The position numbers and the translations under genes were made by a program. Shown piece by piece: positions 22,044 through 34,190 of a DNA stretch of 64,000 bases (within the stretch, counting starts at the first letter, position 1; every line of letters starts with the position of its first letter). Under the pieces are notes generated by a model. The model saw only the letters and a list, made by a program, of their open reading frames with translations. It was not told where the DNA came from and made no database searches. The DNA comes from Isoetes taiwanensis (lineage: Eukaryota > Streptophyta > Lycopodiopsida > Isoetales > Isoetaceae): assembly GCA_021234155.1 (NCBI GenBank), contig JAJEKV010000027.1, forward strand, positions 15,160,891 to 15,224,890. The letters are read 5' to 3'.

Positions 22044-25000
22044 AAGGTTTCACTTAGCTCCCTTGTCAATGGATATCTTCCAGCCACCTGCAGATTCTTC
22101 CATATAGTCGGCCCAACCGCAACTTCATCATCACCTAATCTGATCAACATATGCAGAGGTTGGCGGAGATTCAAACGATGGAAGAGAAAGCAGAAGAGGT
22201 TCGTTGTAAATATGTGGGCATTGATCGTCGTGGTGCTCATCCTCCAACTAGACATCCATCTAAGTTTACCTAATATTCCGATTCCCTGTCGCTAATCTAT
22301 ACCTAATACCTTTTATATACACATTAATAATTTAATAGTATGGTTTATTCTTAGCAAGTTTGGATCTTCATTATGAAATATAAGATACTTGTTCCTGATG
22401 GGTGTTGTATGCAATCATAGTTGTCATCATGCCTTTTAAAGCCTTTCACAAGACAATATTTTGGGACATTCGCATTAAGTTTTATTGAGGATGGCGGGAA
22501 GCCTAAAGAACTATGGAATATGCAGATTCACGAACTTTCAAACCTTACACAGTTTGTGAAGCAAAGTATATATTCGACTGCGTTTTATAATCATCACTAT
22601 AGTGGAGCAAACACCAGAACAAACTCGAGTAATATCTAGGCTGATGTACATCAATTGCATTGTCAAAGCACTTTAGTTGATCTATTGTTTGACTTATTTT
22701 GGATCTTCAGTATGTCGGCTATTATCTAGAGGCATGCTCCTATGACTGCAGAGGGATCCCGCAACATTTTCTTTAGGTCAATCCATGGCCATTTTGAACA
22801 TTGAAGTTCCTGACATAGGATGCTGTAATAATTTTGGATCAATGAAGACGAAAATTCAAGATGGTTTTTTTGGAGAGGCAAAAGGGACTACAAAGGTCGC
22901 AATTCCTTGCATCATGTTTTCATTCATATCGATAGGTGGTTTTTTAGAGGTCGCAAGTCTCAATTCAATTCGTTTAGCCTTTGTATAGATAGGCCATCCT
23001 TTCAATGCATCTTTCCATATCGTCCTTGTACTGACTGGAAGAATTCAAATGTTCGTAGACATCCGCATGCAGCAAAAGATCATGGAAGAAGTAGAGGAAA
23101 ACAATATTTCAAATGTTCCTCTTGCCTTGCTTTGATAATGTCCTCAATTTTGATTCATGGCCATATTGTATAATTCTTGGAAACAAACTTTCCTTGATTT
23201 TGACTATGACAAACTCCTTGTTTATCTCAGATGTAATGAGCTTTTTACGGACCTAAATGAGACGCTTTTTCTACAAATAGATTGCTCACATGTAAAGAAC
23301 CTTATGGTTCGCGATACTCAAAAATTGTAGATGGGCTCCATTGGCCTAGGGAACTTCTTCGATATTTTGCATAGTATAGAATTCTAATGTGGCACAATTT
23401 GTAGAAGATTCAAGCTATTCTGAAAGAATAATTGTTTTCAAAGTTGTATATAAAATTGCACAAGTATATCTTCAACAAATGATTGTCCAAAATGAATGTG
23501 GAACCTAAGGACATAAATACTTTGTAGCAAGAAGCAAGGAAAAATATTCTCTAATTGATTTGACCTTGCCAAAGCCTTCTGGAGTGCCTTTTACTAGTTC
23601 CCTTTCCTTCATCTATACCTATCTCTGCCCCAAACCTGTCGTACTGCTAGTTGATATACTGTTTTAATTTGTCGCATGGTATGCGTGACCGACCCTTTTA
23701 TTTGGAAGAGGTTTTTTTTGTCGTGCAAAATGCGTCGCAAGCCCTTCCAATTTTAGAGGTTGTTTTTCTCACATTTGCGTTCTTGTGTTGCTGATATGCA
23801 GGCATAGTGGCGGTGCAATGTGCCTTCTTCTTTTTTACCCGTGTTGAATTTTTGGGATTGTTCAATAGCCTTGCATTGTCCAAGCACCTTGCCAAAGGCC
23901 TCTCATTGAAAACCCAAAAGAACAAGGTTTCACTTAGCTCCCTTGTCAATGGATATCTTCCAGCCACCTGCAGATTCTTCCATATAGTCGGCCCAACCGC
24001 AACTTCATCATCACCTAATCTGATCAACATATGCAGAGGTTGGCGGAGATTCAAACGATGGAAGCGAAAGCAGAAGAGGCTCGTTGTAAATATGTGGACA
24101 TTGATCGTCGTGGTGCTCATCCTCCAACTAGACATTCATCTGAGTTTACCTAATATTCTGATTCCTTGTCGCTAATCTATACCTAATAACTTTTATATAC
24201 ACATTAATAATTTAATAGTATGGTTTATTCTTAGCAGGTTTGGATCTTCATTATGAAATATAAGATATTTGTTCCTGATGGGTGTTGTATGCAATCATAG
24301 TTGTCATCATGTCTTTTAAAGCATTTCACAAGACAATATTTTGGGACATTCCCATTAAGTTTTATTGAGGATGGCGGGAAGCCTAAAGAACCATGGAATA
24401 TGCAGATTCACGAACTTTCAAACCTTACATAGTTTGTGAAGCAAAGTATATATTCGACTGAGTTTTATAATCATCACTATAGTGGAGCAAATACTAGAAT
24501 AAACTCGAGTAATATCTAGGCTGATGTACATCAATTGCATTGTCAAAGCACTTTAGTTGATCTATTGTTTGACTTATTTTGGATCTTCAGTATGTCGGCT
24601 ATTATCTAGAGGCATGCTCCTATGACTGCAGAGGGATCCCGCAACATTTTCTTTAGGTCAATCCATGGCCATTTTGAACATTGAAGTTCCTGACATAGGA
24701 TGCTGTAATAATTTTGGATCAATGAAGACGAAAATTCAAGATGGTTTTTTTGGAGAGGCAAAAGGGACTACAAAGGTCGCAATTCCTTGCATCATGTTTT
24801 CATTCATATCGATAGGTGGTTTTTTAGAGGTCGCAAGTCTCAATTCAATTCGTTTAGCCTTTGTATAGATAGGCCATCCTTTCAATGCATCTTTCCATAT
24901 CGTCCTTGTACTGACTGGAAGAATTCAAATGTTCGTAGACATCCAGACAGAGCAAAAAGATCATGGAAGAAGTAGAGGAAAACAATATTTCAAATGTTCC

Positions 25001-25808
25001 TCTTGCCTTGCTTTGATAATGTCCTCAGCTGCATTCATGGCCATATTGTATAATTCTTGGAAACAAACTTTCCTTGATTTTGACTATGACAAATCCTTGT
25101 TTATCTGTAGATGTAATGAGCTTTTCTGTGACCTGAAATGAGACGTTTCTTTTTCTACAAATAGATTGCTCACATGTAAAGAACCTTATGGTTGCAGATA
25201 CTCAAAAAATTGTAGATGGGCTCCATTGGCCTAGGGAACTTCTTCGATATTTTGCATAGTATAGAATTCTAATGTGGCACAATTTGTAGAAGATTCAAGC
25301 TATTCTGAAAGAATAATTGTTTTCAAAGTTGTATATAAAATTGCACAAGTATATCTTCAACAAATGATTGTCCAAAATGAATGTGGAACCTAAGGACATA
25401 AATACTTTGTAGCAAGAAGCAAGGAAAAATATTCTCTAATTGATTTGACCTTGCCAAAGCCTTCTGGAGTGCCTTTTACTAGTTCCCTTTCCTTCATCTA
25501 TACCTATCTCTGCCCCAAACCTGTCGTACTGCTAGTTGATATACTGTTTTAATTTGTCGCATGGTATGCGTGACCGACCCTTTTATTTGGAAGAGGTTTT
25601 TTTTGTCGTGCAAAATGCGTCGCAAGCCCTTCCAATTTTAGAGGTTGTTTTTCTCACATTTGCGTTCTTGTGTTGCTGATATGCAGGCATAGTGGCGGTG
25701 CAATGTGCCTTCTTCTTTTTTACCCGTGTTGAATTTTTGGGATTGTTCAATAGCCTTGCATTGTCCAAGCACCTTGCCAAAGGCCTCTCATTGAAAACCC
25801 AAAAGAAC
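22044..25808. repeat. Tandem duplication of a 1.88-kb unit (two copies)
   Basis: Copy 1 (22044-23923) and copy 2 (23924-25808) run in the same orientation and are nearly identical. The offset is 1880 bases at the start. The octamer AAGGTTTC marks the start of copy 1, the junction between copies, and the end of copy 2 (25809-25816). Small differences include GCATGCAGC versus CAGACAGAG near 23067/24945 and a few indels near 23220/25090. Each copy contains a 67-codon frame (MAILNIEVPDIGCCNNFGSM, 22785-22988 and 24665-24868) whose protein is identical in both. I recognise no domain, LTR, terminal inverted repeat or poly(A). Confidence 0.85.
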
Positions 25809-25816
25809 AAGGTTTC

Positions 25817-26410
25817 TTGATCCCAAGGATAAGCCTTAGGCAGGTACACTAGGAACCTCCTTTTGTAACCAATTATGTTTTTTGAGATCCAAGATAATAT
25901 AACTAGACATCCATATTTTCTAGGTAGCTCGCATATGTGCAGCTACCCGCTCTCAAACCCTAGTACAAAAATCTGTTGAGTTGTTGGTCGCTTCAAGCAC
26001 GTTACACAAATTTATATAAACCGAGCACCACCTTGACATCTCATCTTACCTCGTATGTAGCATGTCACTTTGTCCAATTATGTGTCATGGAGGAAAATAT
26101 TGATTGAAAAGGAAGAAAGCTCCTAGCAAAGTCTCGAAGATGGGGCATTTCCTATTATGATATGAGTTGGGAGTATTTCATAGATAATGTAAAATGTGGT
26201 TGCATATTAAATGGGAGTATTGTGACACCTCCGTCTTAAGATTTCGTAGCTTAACATATTTTCGAATGAAAATGACACTTTTTGAGGTAAATTATGGAAA
26301 TCTTTAACGAGAACAAGGAACATGCATTTTTAGCTTTTAATAACACCTTATTACTAAATGTCATCATCATGCTCTTTAGATCTCTGCCTTTTGTCCACGT
26401 TATTTTGCTT
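25817..26410. other. No gene seen
   Basis: AT-rich sequence between the tandem duplication and a minus-strand LINE; no coherent frame or repeat. Confidence 0.35.
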
Positions 26411-26419
26411 GTACATCAG

Positions 26420-28830
26420 CATAGAACTAAGTCCAGTGTGCTTTGGATAGCCAACATATTCTTCTGGCTTCCTATCCAGACGCGTGGCCTTCCGCTAAGC
26501 AAAGGGCATTTCATTTTAGTTATTGTTAGTCCCAAGTACTTATAAGTTTCACATGTTTTTATAATGCTGCCCTTATACTTGAATGGGAAATCTTGCTTGA
26601 GAGCTCCAACGGTCATGATATTTGTTTTTTCCAAGTTCACTTGCATACCTGTTTCATCACAAAATCTCGCCAAACTATCCAAATGCCGTTGCATGTGCTC
26701 TCGTGTGCGTGCAAAAATAACAACATCATCTGCATACATGAGCAACTGAATCACATACCCATTTAATTCCGTGCCTCCATTGCCATTTTGTTGCAGCCAC
26801 CCTTCGAGACTGTCAATGAATAGACCAAACAATGTCGGGGACATTGGACATCCTTGCTTAACTCCAACATTGCTTTCAACACAATCCGCATATCTAGAGA
26901 GAGAGGAAACGATAATTGGACCAAGACCTTCTCATATAACACATAGATCGCATGTCTTAAAGGCTCTGCACTGTAATTTTTCTAGTCTTTCCCAAAGTTT
27001 CACTCTTGGGACTTTATCAAAAGCTTTTTGAAGTCAACAAAAGAGACATAAACCGTTTTTTCAGCCTTTCACCGAAGTCAAAGATGGACTTCAAGGTAAG
27101 CAAATGATCTATGGTAGATCTAATGGTCGGAATCCTCGCCTGAAGTCTCAACCAAGACGCCATGCTCTTTCTACCCACTTACTTATCTTCTTCTCCGCAT
27201 TGTGGCTAATAGTTTTGAAAAACACGCTGCCACCATAAGAGTTCTCAGAATTATTGACATCAGCTTATTGAGCCACTTTTATGTATGGGAACCACTCTAT
27301 TCAATTGCCATTTTCGGGGAAACCCTTCTTTCATAGCTGCAGTGAACATTTTTGCAATCATTTTATGGAGATTCCTACCAGCCCATTTCAGATGTTCTGC
27401 ATTCAGCCCATGTAAGTCTCTAGCTTTTCCATTTGCAAGGTGTTTAACACCTTCAACCACATCTTCTTTCTCAGAATATAAGATCTCGATTCCACTTTCT
27501 TTTCCAAGGGGATGCTACTATCATAATATAGCTTAACCACATGGTCCCATAATTCACTAGCATCAAGAGGGACCTCTTGTTGTTTCTTGTTTTTTAGCTT
27601 GTTCCAGAAAAGTTTGGGTTCCCCAAGATACTGATTCAAAAGTGTTTCTTGTTGGTTTTACGATAAATCTCCGTTTCTTCATTCTAACAAGACTCCTATA
27701 TTTCTTTTCTTAGGTCAGATTTCCGATCCGCTCACATTTTTGATTGTCTTCTTTGCATCCCCGACATTCCTTATCAAACCATGAATTGCACTTCAAGCCT
27801 TTCTTTTGCCCGGGAAGTGAAACTTTTTTCAGATGCTTCTGTGAGAATCTTATGAATGCTGTCACTAATGCTTGTAGCATCTTCGTACCAATCCATTTTA
27901 GCAATCATGGTGTCCACAGTCTCTTGGTAGTGCTTAGCCATTTTTGGATTAAGTTTTATCACGTGAGCCTTTTTAGAGACCTGTGTTATCTCTAATGTGC
28001 TGATAGGAAGCATTACAGCCAAGGGCGTATGATCGGATTCAATCTGCTCATCTATAACCACAAATTTCGTTATTTGCTTGATTGTCTTGTCGTGATGTTA
28101 TCACGCATCTACCACGCTCTTTCCTCTGCAGGTGCATTTGGTGGTTTCAGGGAATTTTGCAATGCCATTGCATATAAGGAGCCCACTGCTGCAGCACAAG
28201 TTAAGAAGCTGCCTACCAGATCGAGTAACAATTGAATCATCAGATTCTCTATACCAGCCCTGAATTTTCAACTCTCTATCTTCCATTGCATCAAGCCATA
28301 ATGGATCACGGTCTCCTATGTAAGCAGTTGCTTGTCTATTTCCTGTTCTACAATTGAAGTCACCTACCAGTATGATATCTCCTTTGCTTTGATATTTCAT
28401 TATATCCTGCTCAAGCTCAAAAAACATATCTTCACTGCATGCTTTTGTGTTTTGGTATGTCTGTTTATGCCTTGGGGCATAATAACATACTGCTAAAAAG
28501 AATGTTCTCGTACCTTGGATTGTGAGCCAAATATACTGATTGTTTTGATCTCTTTTAATTCCATGTATTAGGTCCCGGAATCTATGCCTGATATAGCATG
28601 CAACTCCTCCATTGCCATTATCTCCTTCTCTAAATCTGTGGTTCCGCACTGAGTATATCCTTTCAAATCCATCAATTTCTGGTAATTCATAAAGATCGTG
28701 TTCTTTTGTTTCTAAGAAGCATAGCACATCAGCCTGATCTATGATCTCTGTCATACTAAAAATCTTATCCACTGTGAGCCTATTTATATTCCAGATTATG
28801 ATTCTGAGTGCCCCCGCGCTTTCCTATCTT
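26420..28830 (-). mobile_element. Decayed LINE-B-like element (endonuclease and RT)
   Basis: Minus-strand LINE ORF2 in pieces. Endonuclease (28.81-28.0 kb): IIWNINRLT, then DVLCFLETKEHDLYELPEID, GDNGNGGVACYIRHRF, ILVGDFNCR and ESDHTPLAVM. A middle region has LGEPKLFWNKLK. RT (27.46-26.42 kb): HLANGKARDLHGLNAEHLKW, FPRKWQLNRVVPIHKSGS, MSPTLFGLFIDSLEGWL, LLMYADDVVIFART (catalytic YADD intact) and YKYLGLTITK. Frames are broken at several points (near 28.08, 27.7, 27.25 and 26.9 kb) and the C-terminal domain and 3' tail are missing. The 5' side at 28.84-28.92 kb carries a short direct duplication (CGCCCTAATTTCGACGGTCG twice). Confidence 0.8.
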
Positions 28831-28924
28831 TATTATAATGTTTTAGGGTGTGTCTTGAACCACGCCCTAATTTCGACGGTCGAGATTTCACGCCCTAATT
28901 TCGACGGTCGAGATTCGTTTGACT

Positions 28925-30239
28925 GGACGATAGAGAATAATTTTTGCAAAGAGCGAACTCCGGCGAGCAGTTTCGATTCGATGGGCTCGGTGGATTAAAC
29001 TTAATTCTTTGGAAGGTCAAGAGGATCCGGCAAGAGCAACACATCCGCTTTTGTGTTGCAGAGTTTGATTTGGAGCTTTTCCAATCTGGAAAACCTTGGA
29101 GCTCAGCCATGCATTCTAGCTATGGCGCCGGATTCAGTGGGCGGATCTTTGAGTTCGTAGCCTACCTTTTAGCTTCTAACTATCATGCAGGCTTCAGTGT
29201 TCTCTGCTTTCAGTGTATTCGTTTCAGTTAAAGGAAGCCAGTCTGATGCAGTGTATTAAAAGAAATTTTCAGTTTGATTTCTTTCACTTTTTCACTTTTT
29301 AACATTGCCTTCTTTTTTCGTCTAGGATTCTCGATTCCTTTGGCCTTTCCCTGAACAACAGCTACATAGAACTCGGGTTTAGCAGGTTAGCATTTTTTCT
29401 ACTTATTGTTTTCCAAGAAAAAAAAGCGTTGATATATTACATGCCTTTCCCTGATGCCTCTGCCCTCTTTGTGAGCAGAACAACAGCTGCCAAAACGACT
29501 GTCGATTTGTTGTGGCCGAAAAGCTCCATTAGTTGGATACTGTTGTAAGTTTTCTTCATTTTTGAGCTGCTTTTATGTGTTATTCATCTTGAAAGCAAGC
29601 ATGTAAGCCAACTACGTTATTCAACTTTGATTATGCAGCACATATAAAATATGATTTAACTTAGAATATTCAGTTCACTTAAAGGATCACAAGTATAAAA
29701 TGTTGTTCCCAAATTGTTTTTACCAGCCTAATGCACCATGTTCTAGACTTCCAGTGGCTCTTCAAATCACATTATCAGTGCGTAGATTAGGTACATTATG
29801 TATCATCATTTGGTTGTAATGAGCTTGCATAGAGATTAATTAAGAAGCAAGCGGGGAATTACTCTTGAACATAGATAATTGTGCGATGTCTTTTCTGATA
29901 TGGACAGAAGACGCAAACAGCAGAAAAGATGAGGATATGCTCACCTTTGAGAATGCATTTTTCCTTTAATGGTTCTGCAATTGGCGTATTGATCAAAACC
30001 ATCTTAGATCAGTGATGATCAGTGTTTGAAGCAACTGGGGCATGCACTACTTTATTTGGCGGGATGTAATCTACCTTTCAACTTTTCCTTCATGTTTTAA
30101 AGTAAGGGATCTCTTATGCCCTTATGTTTCTGGATCTCTTATGCCCTTATGTTTCTGGCTAATCTGCAGAGGACGCCCTGTCTCAAATTTTCTGCCAGTA
30201 TTTGTTTCAGAACAAAACGGTTTGGGTAAAGGAATTTAG
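28925..30239. other. No supported gene; flank of phosphatase exons
   Basis: Short frames only. I looked for the preceding purple acid phosphatase exons (metal-binding GD.GY and NHE motifs) and did not find them here. Confidence 0.35.
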
Positions 30240-30582
30240 CAGGCCATGTTCATGCATATGAGAGAACAGTAAGTCCATCCTTTTCATGAATATTTATGTA
30301 CTTTTAGTAGGCAGCAGTCATTCAATGACAATGGCATATAGACCATCATGGCCTAGCATTTTGTCTCTGCTGATTCTGTTTAAAATTATAACTATCATGT
30401 GTGTATGCTCTAGGTGTATGTTTAAATGAAAAGCAATCTTGGAACTTTGCTTTTCCTCAGCATCGTGTTTCTAATATTGCTTACAATATTGTAAATGGGA
30501 AGTGGACACCGATCCTCGATGAATCAGCTCCTATGTACATTACAATTGGTGATGGGGGCAACATAGAAGGCTTGGCTGCCAA
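30240..30582 (+). pseudogene. Purple acid phosphatase, two isolated exons
   Basis: Purple acid phosphatases are secreted binuclear metallo-phosphatases. Exon 30240-30268 (acceptor TTTAG, donor GTAAGT) encodes AGHVHAYERT, the late metal-ligand motif GHxHxYER. After an intron, exon 30461-30582 (acceptor CCTCAG, donor GTAAGC) encodes [17 protein letters not shown], then [19 protein letters not shown], a conserved stretch that follows it in plant enzymes. Splice phases agree with the family. No upstream exons (first metal ligands, signal peptide) or the next downstream exon were found within several kilobases, and LINE and Harbinger remnants lie downstream. It is either a fragment or a gene with very long introns. 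Confidence 0.7.
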
Positions 30583-31299
30583 GTAAGCACCTCGGCTCTT
30601 TAACGTTTTTACTATTCGCCACATAACGTGCGGTAAATTATGTTAAACTGTGGCACGAATAATTGCTGGCTTTTTTGCGGACTTGGCAAGAGCTCTCTGT
30701 AATAAACAACCATTTATATTAATCATGCAATTCAAATAGTAAAATTGAGTGCAACTACTGTGAAATGATAGTGAAGAATAAAGCAACTACTTAAAAGAAT
30801 AAAAAACAAACCCCCTAAGGACAAAGTAACTACTACTACTTTCTGTTATTTATAGCTAACTCTAGAGACAAAGCAATTGCTACATTCTGTTCCACATAGA
30901 TAAGTCTAAAAGTATCACCTTAAATTGTTTCAAGGCCATTTTTAATATATGACACTAGAAACCCAACATAATAGTTTACAATAATTTGTGTTTGTTTCAA
31001 GTTGTCAATGTGGCATACAAATTTAATTTCATCTCAACATTTAGTAATGCATACAACCATTATGAAATGATAGTGAGAATGAAGCAACTACTTGAAAACA
31101 AACCCCTATATTGTGAAAAACCCTTAAGGAGGTGGGATCCCAACCACAGTCTCAAGAGCTTTTCGGCATCTGTCTTGACAAGTTTCTACTTTGAGCACGG
31201 TCCTAAAGAACTCGACCAGAACCAAGTAGGAGGTCACCTTTACCTTTACTTCTTGACATGATTCATTTGAGTCAAGAAGCCTGCTAACAAGCAAGGTCC
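30583..31299. other. No supported gene
   Basis: AT-rich sequence with a short repeated phrase (GAAATGATAGTGA...AAGCAACTACTT near 30761-30795 and 31063-31094). No exon-like frame. Confidence 0.3.
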
Positions 31300-32240
31300 A
31301 AATACCGAACTCCATAAATCTAACGACCTAGCCCATCAACGGGCACCATAACTAGTTCTTCAATAATGGCTTTCCCCTTCTTCCAATAAACTTTTTTATT
31401 GTTAGCTTTTGCCTCTTTAGCTCTTTCAAGTTCCTGTTTTTTCAATGTCATCTGTTCTCTAGTTAAGTCATCATTGATCCAGATGAATTTTCTTTCAAAT
31501 TTTGTTATGCGGTTTTTTATCACGATGAAGTCTTGCATCCCCGTTAAGAAATCGACAAGAATATGACGAGTTCCCTTCCTTTTTTTTTCCAAAAGGCCTC
31601 TGCACAATACCTCCATCTCGTACTCCTAGATCATCGCAAAAAACTTTTCCACTATTGCTGCGTTACTCTCATGTTCAATCTCATTTAATCCAACAATTCG
31701 AAGGTTCAAAGATCGCGTTGCCGTTTCTCCTCCTCCACGTAATCTTGGAATTGGGTTCTCGCCAAGTTAAGATCTTCGCACCTTGGGTTCCGCAGGTCCG
31801 CTTCAGATTCATAATTCTTCCTCGCCTTTGATCATCTCAATTTCGTTTCTTAATTGTCTTGCGCCTCTTCTCCATCGCCTTTGATCTTGTCTAATTCTTT
31901 CTTAAATTCCTCTGCCAAAGTTGCCTTCAATCCCTTCAAATTTCTTCCATTGCATTCTTTGACGAAGTCTTGAATGAAGGTTTGTTTAAACTTCGTGAGC
32001 ATGTCTTTTTACCCGTTGAATCATATTACGTAAGAGGCTATTTCCCGAAAGTCCGATCCATGGTCCGAGGTCAAGAGTCCGACTCGGCAATTTTCGGTTT
32101 CATCCGCAAGCCACATTCTTGTTTGTTTTTTTCTGCCTTGTTGGCCTTATTAGCCTTCGAAGTCTCCCGCCAGCTCGGTCTTAATAGGTTTCGTGGTCTT
32201 GTTTTTTAACCTTGGTCGCCATGCTATCGAGCTTCTTATT
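31300..32240 (-). mobile_element. LINE-B-like ORF1 remnant
   Basis: The 31320-31616 frame reads FERKFIWINDDLTREQMTLK, then KKVYWKKGKAIIEE. This parallels the C-terminal domain of the ORF1 in the full LINE-B (KVWINDDLTKEQFQ and KKTFWRNGKVVV). Farther upstream on the minus strand, broken frames give SLNLRIVGLNEIEH, matching ALNLRLVGLPEDDK, and a possible start (MATKVKKQ) near 32222. It is frameshifted and lacks ORF2. Its 5' side abuts the CT-rich tract (GA-rich on plus) at 32464-32592. Confidence 0.65.
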
Positions 32241-32429
32241 CAAAAACTCAGCCTGTTTTCCCCTCGCTTCGACCGGAAGAAGCTAACTGCTTTCGCTTAA
32301 GCACCCGCTTCGCCACCCTGCTTTCGTTAAAGCTCCCCGCTTCGCCTTTAGCCGTTAAAACATATATTCGGCAAAACAGTCTTAACCATTCCTTGTAGTC
32401 CAAAACGACACCGATATTCACCCGGTCCC

Positions 32430-32592
32430 CCGATGCCCGGGCGCAAGGCGAGCCTAGGGTTTGAGAGAGAGAGGGGGGAGAGAGAAGACCGAAGTCCTCC
32501 CCTCATGCCCGGCACGTAAGGAGCCTAGGGTTTGAGAGAGAGGGGGGAGAGGGGGGGGAGGGAGGGAGGGAGGGAGGGAGAGAGAGAGAGAC
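32430..32592. repeat. GA/CT-rich tract with a duplicated unit of about 72 bases
   Basis: GAGCCTAGGGTTTGAGAGAG occurs at about 32451 and 32520, each preceded by an ATGCCCGG-type start and followed by G/A-rich runs, ending in (GGGA)n and (GA)n. On the minus strand this is a CT tract immediately upstream of the LINE ORF1 remnant. Confidence 0.6.
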
Positions 32593-32999
32593 TCTTCTTG
32601 AACAATAGACTCTTCTTGAACTGATTGGAATCATGCACAGATCCTGTTCTACTAACGCACACATTGATAAAAATTCTAGAGTGTGTTACTACACCTTGCA
32701 TGAGGCAAGAATGCCTCTTGTGTCTGCTGTAGTAATCATCCCCTTTGTCTTTCCTCCAAGGCTTCCTGTACAAGAAAATATGAGAACCATCAACAGCACC
32801 AAAAATACTAGGCAAGCCTGTGGCATCTTCAAATTCCTTCATGATATCTAGGAGTCTCTGACCCGAGGGTAAGGCAATGAATTTTTTGTAAAGCATGGTC
32901 TTAGAATGCTAAAACTAAAGTCACTTTCTTGGTGTAATTTTGGACTAAAGGCTTTTCCAACATAAAACCTTTGACCAACATGCAATAGCATCTCACCAT

Positions 33000-34190
33000 T
33001 GGAGTTCTGGATACTCAGACAACTAAAGAACAAGGTATTAGCAATGGTAGAGATAGATTGCAGAAGGTAAATACTACTTCTTGAACTCATCATTCCAATA
33101 TAATTGCAATTTTTTGAATTCTATAAACCTCTGCTTCTAGTTGCTGAGCCTTTCTCTAGGTTTTTCGTTTATCGTGTGGACAATTCAGACAATGACATTT
33201 CATTGTTGTAGGTTCTAGTCTCAAAAATTAGGAACTTCTCAATTATAGCGCATATAGATCATGGTAAATCATGGCAGATAAGTTGCTGCAAATGACAGGC
33301 ATTGTAGATGATGAGGAGGATAACCCCTCCCTTGAGTGGGTTATGCAAAATAACCCACGAGGTCAAGTAGGGCGAAAGGATTATTTTGCATAGCCCACTT
33401 AAAGGGAGGGGTTGGCCTCCCTAAATCATAGGGCTTAGATGTTTGCGCTTATTAAAAAAGGGGGTAAAACTAAAAAGCAAAAATCGACGGGAGGGAGTTT
33501 TCTGTAAGGAGTTTTTCGTAGGCCTGGCCGGGGTTTCGATGGCACACGATCTGGTGGCGCAGGTTCCTGTGGCGATGGCTCAAGCTCCTTTGTTGCAACG
33601 GCAAGGATTTTTGGTGCGGCAACAAGCTTCTATGGCGCCACTACTGCAAGGAACAACCAGGCAAGAAATTTTTTATTTTCTTTCTGTAGCATCTTCTTGT
33701 ACGATTCGTCCAGTAGCATCTTCTTCCATTCGTCCAGTGGCGTCTTCTTGTAAGAGACGAGAAAGATGCTTCTTCCTTATTTTTCTGAACTACATCCTTT
33801 TGTTGCTCTGAACCAGGTAAGAAATCTTTTGTTTTCGTCCAAATAGCATCTTCTTAATGTTATCCATTCGTCCAGTAGAATCTTCTTGTAAGAGACAAGA
33901 AAGATGTTTCTTGTAAGAGACAAGAAAGATGTTTTAAAGACCTTGCCTTCTTCTTTTTCGTTTTCTTGTCTCTTACCTGATGTTATCCATTCGTCCTGAT
34001 GTATTCTTATTTTTTATTTTCTTGTCTTTTATGTTTTCTTGTCTCTTACTTATGTATTATAGCTTCTTTGCAATGAGACCTGCAAGGATGATATAGTTAC
34101 ATACTATTTCTGAATTATTTTTTAGTTTCATAGTATTGAATGTTTTTGGAGAGTTTTTTACTGTTTTCCATTACATAGTGTGGCTTTTCA
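33000..34190 (+). other. Replacement segment inside Harbinger A with a 122-codon ORF
   Basis: This block has no counterpart in element B. It contains the hairpin at 33319-33416, a plus-strand frame at 33443-33811 with AHDLVAQVPVAMAQAPLLQR, and short repeats of CGTCCAGTAGCATCTTCTTG and GTAAGAGACAAGAAAGATG. I do not recognise the frame. It may be captured host sequence or a separate insertion whose ends I cannot define. Confidence 0.35.
33319..33416. repeat. Small foldback (MITE-like) inverted repeat
   Basis: The left arm (AACCCCTCCCTTGAGTGGGT then TATGCAAAATAACC) is matched, inverted, by the right arm (GGATTATTTTGCATAGCCCA then CTTAAAGGGAGGGGTT). The arms are about 36 bases with few mismatches and flank a loop of about 24 bases. 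Confidence 0.7.

Noticed and set aside
22785-24868. Identical 67-codon frame in both tandem copies as a conserved gene
   Set aside because: Identity is expected from the recent duplication of the whole unit, and no domain or splice evidence supports it as a protein.
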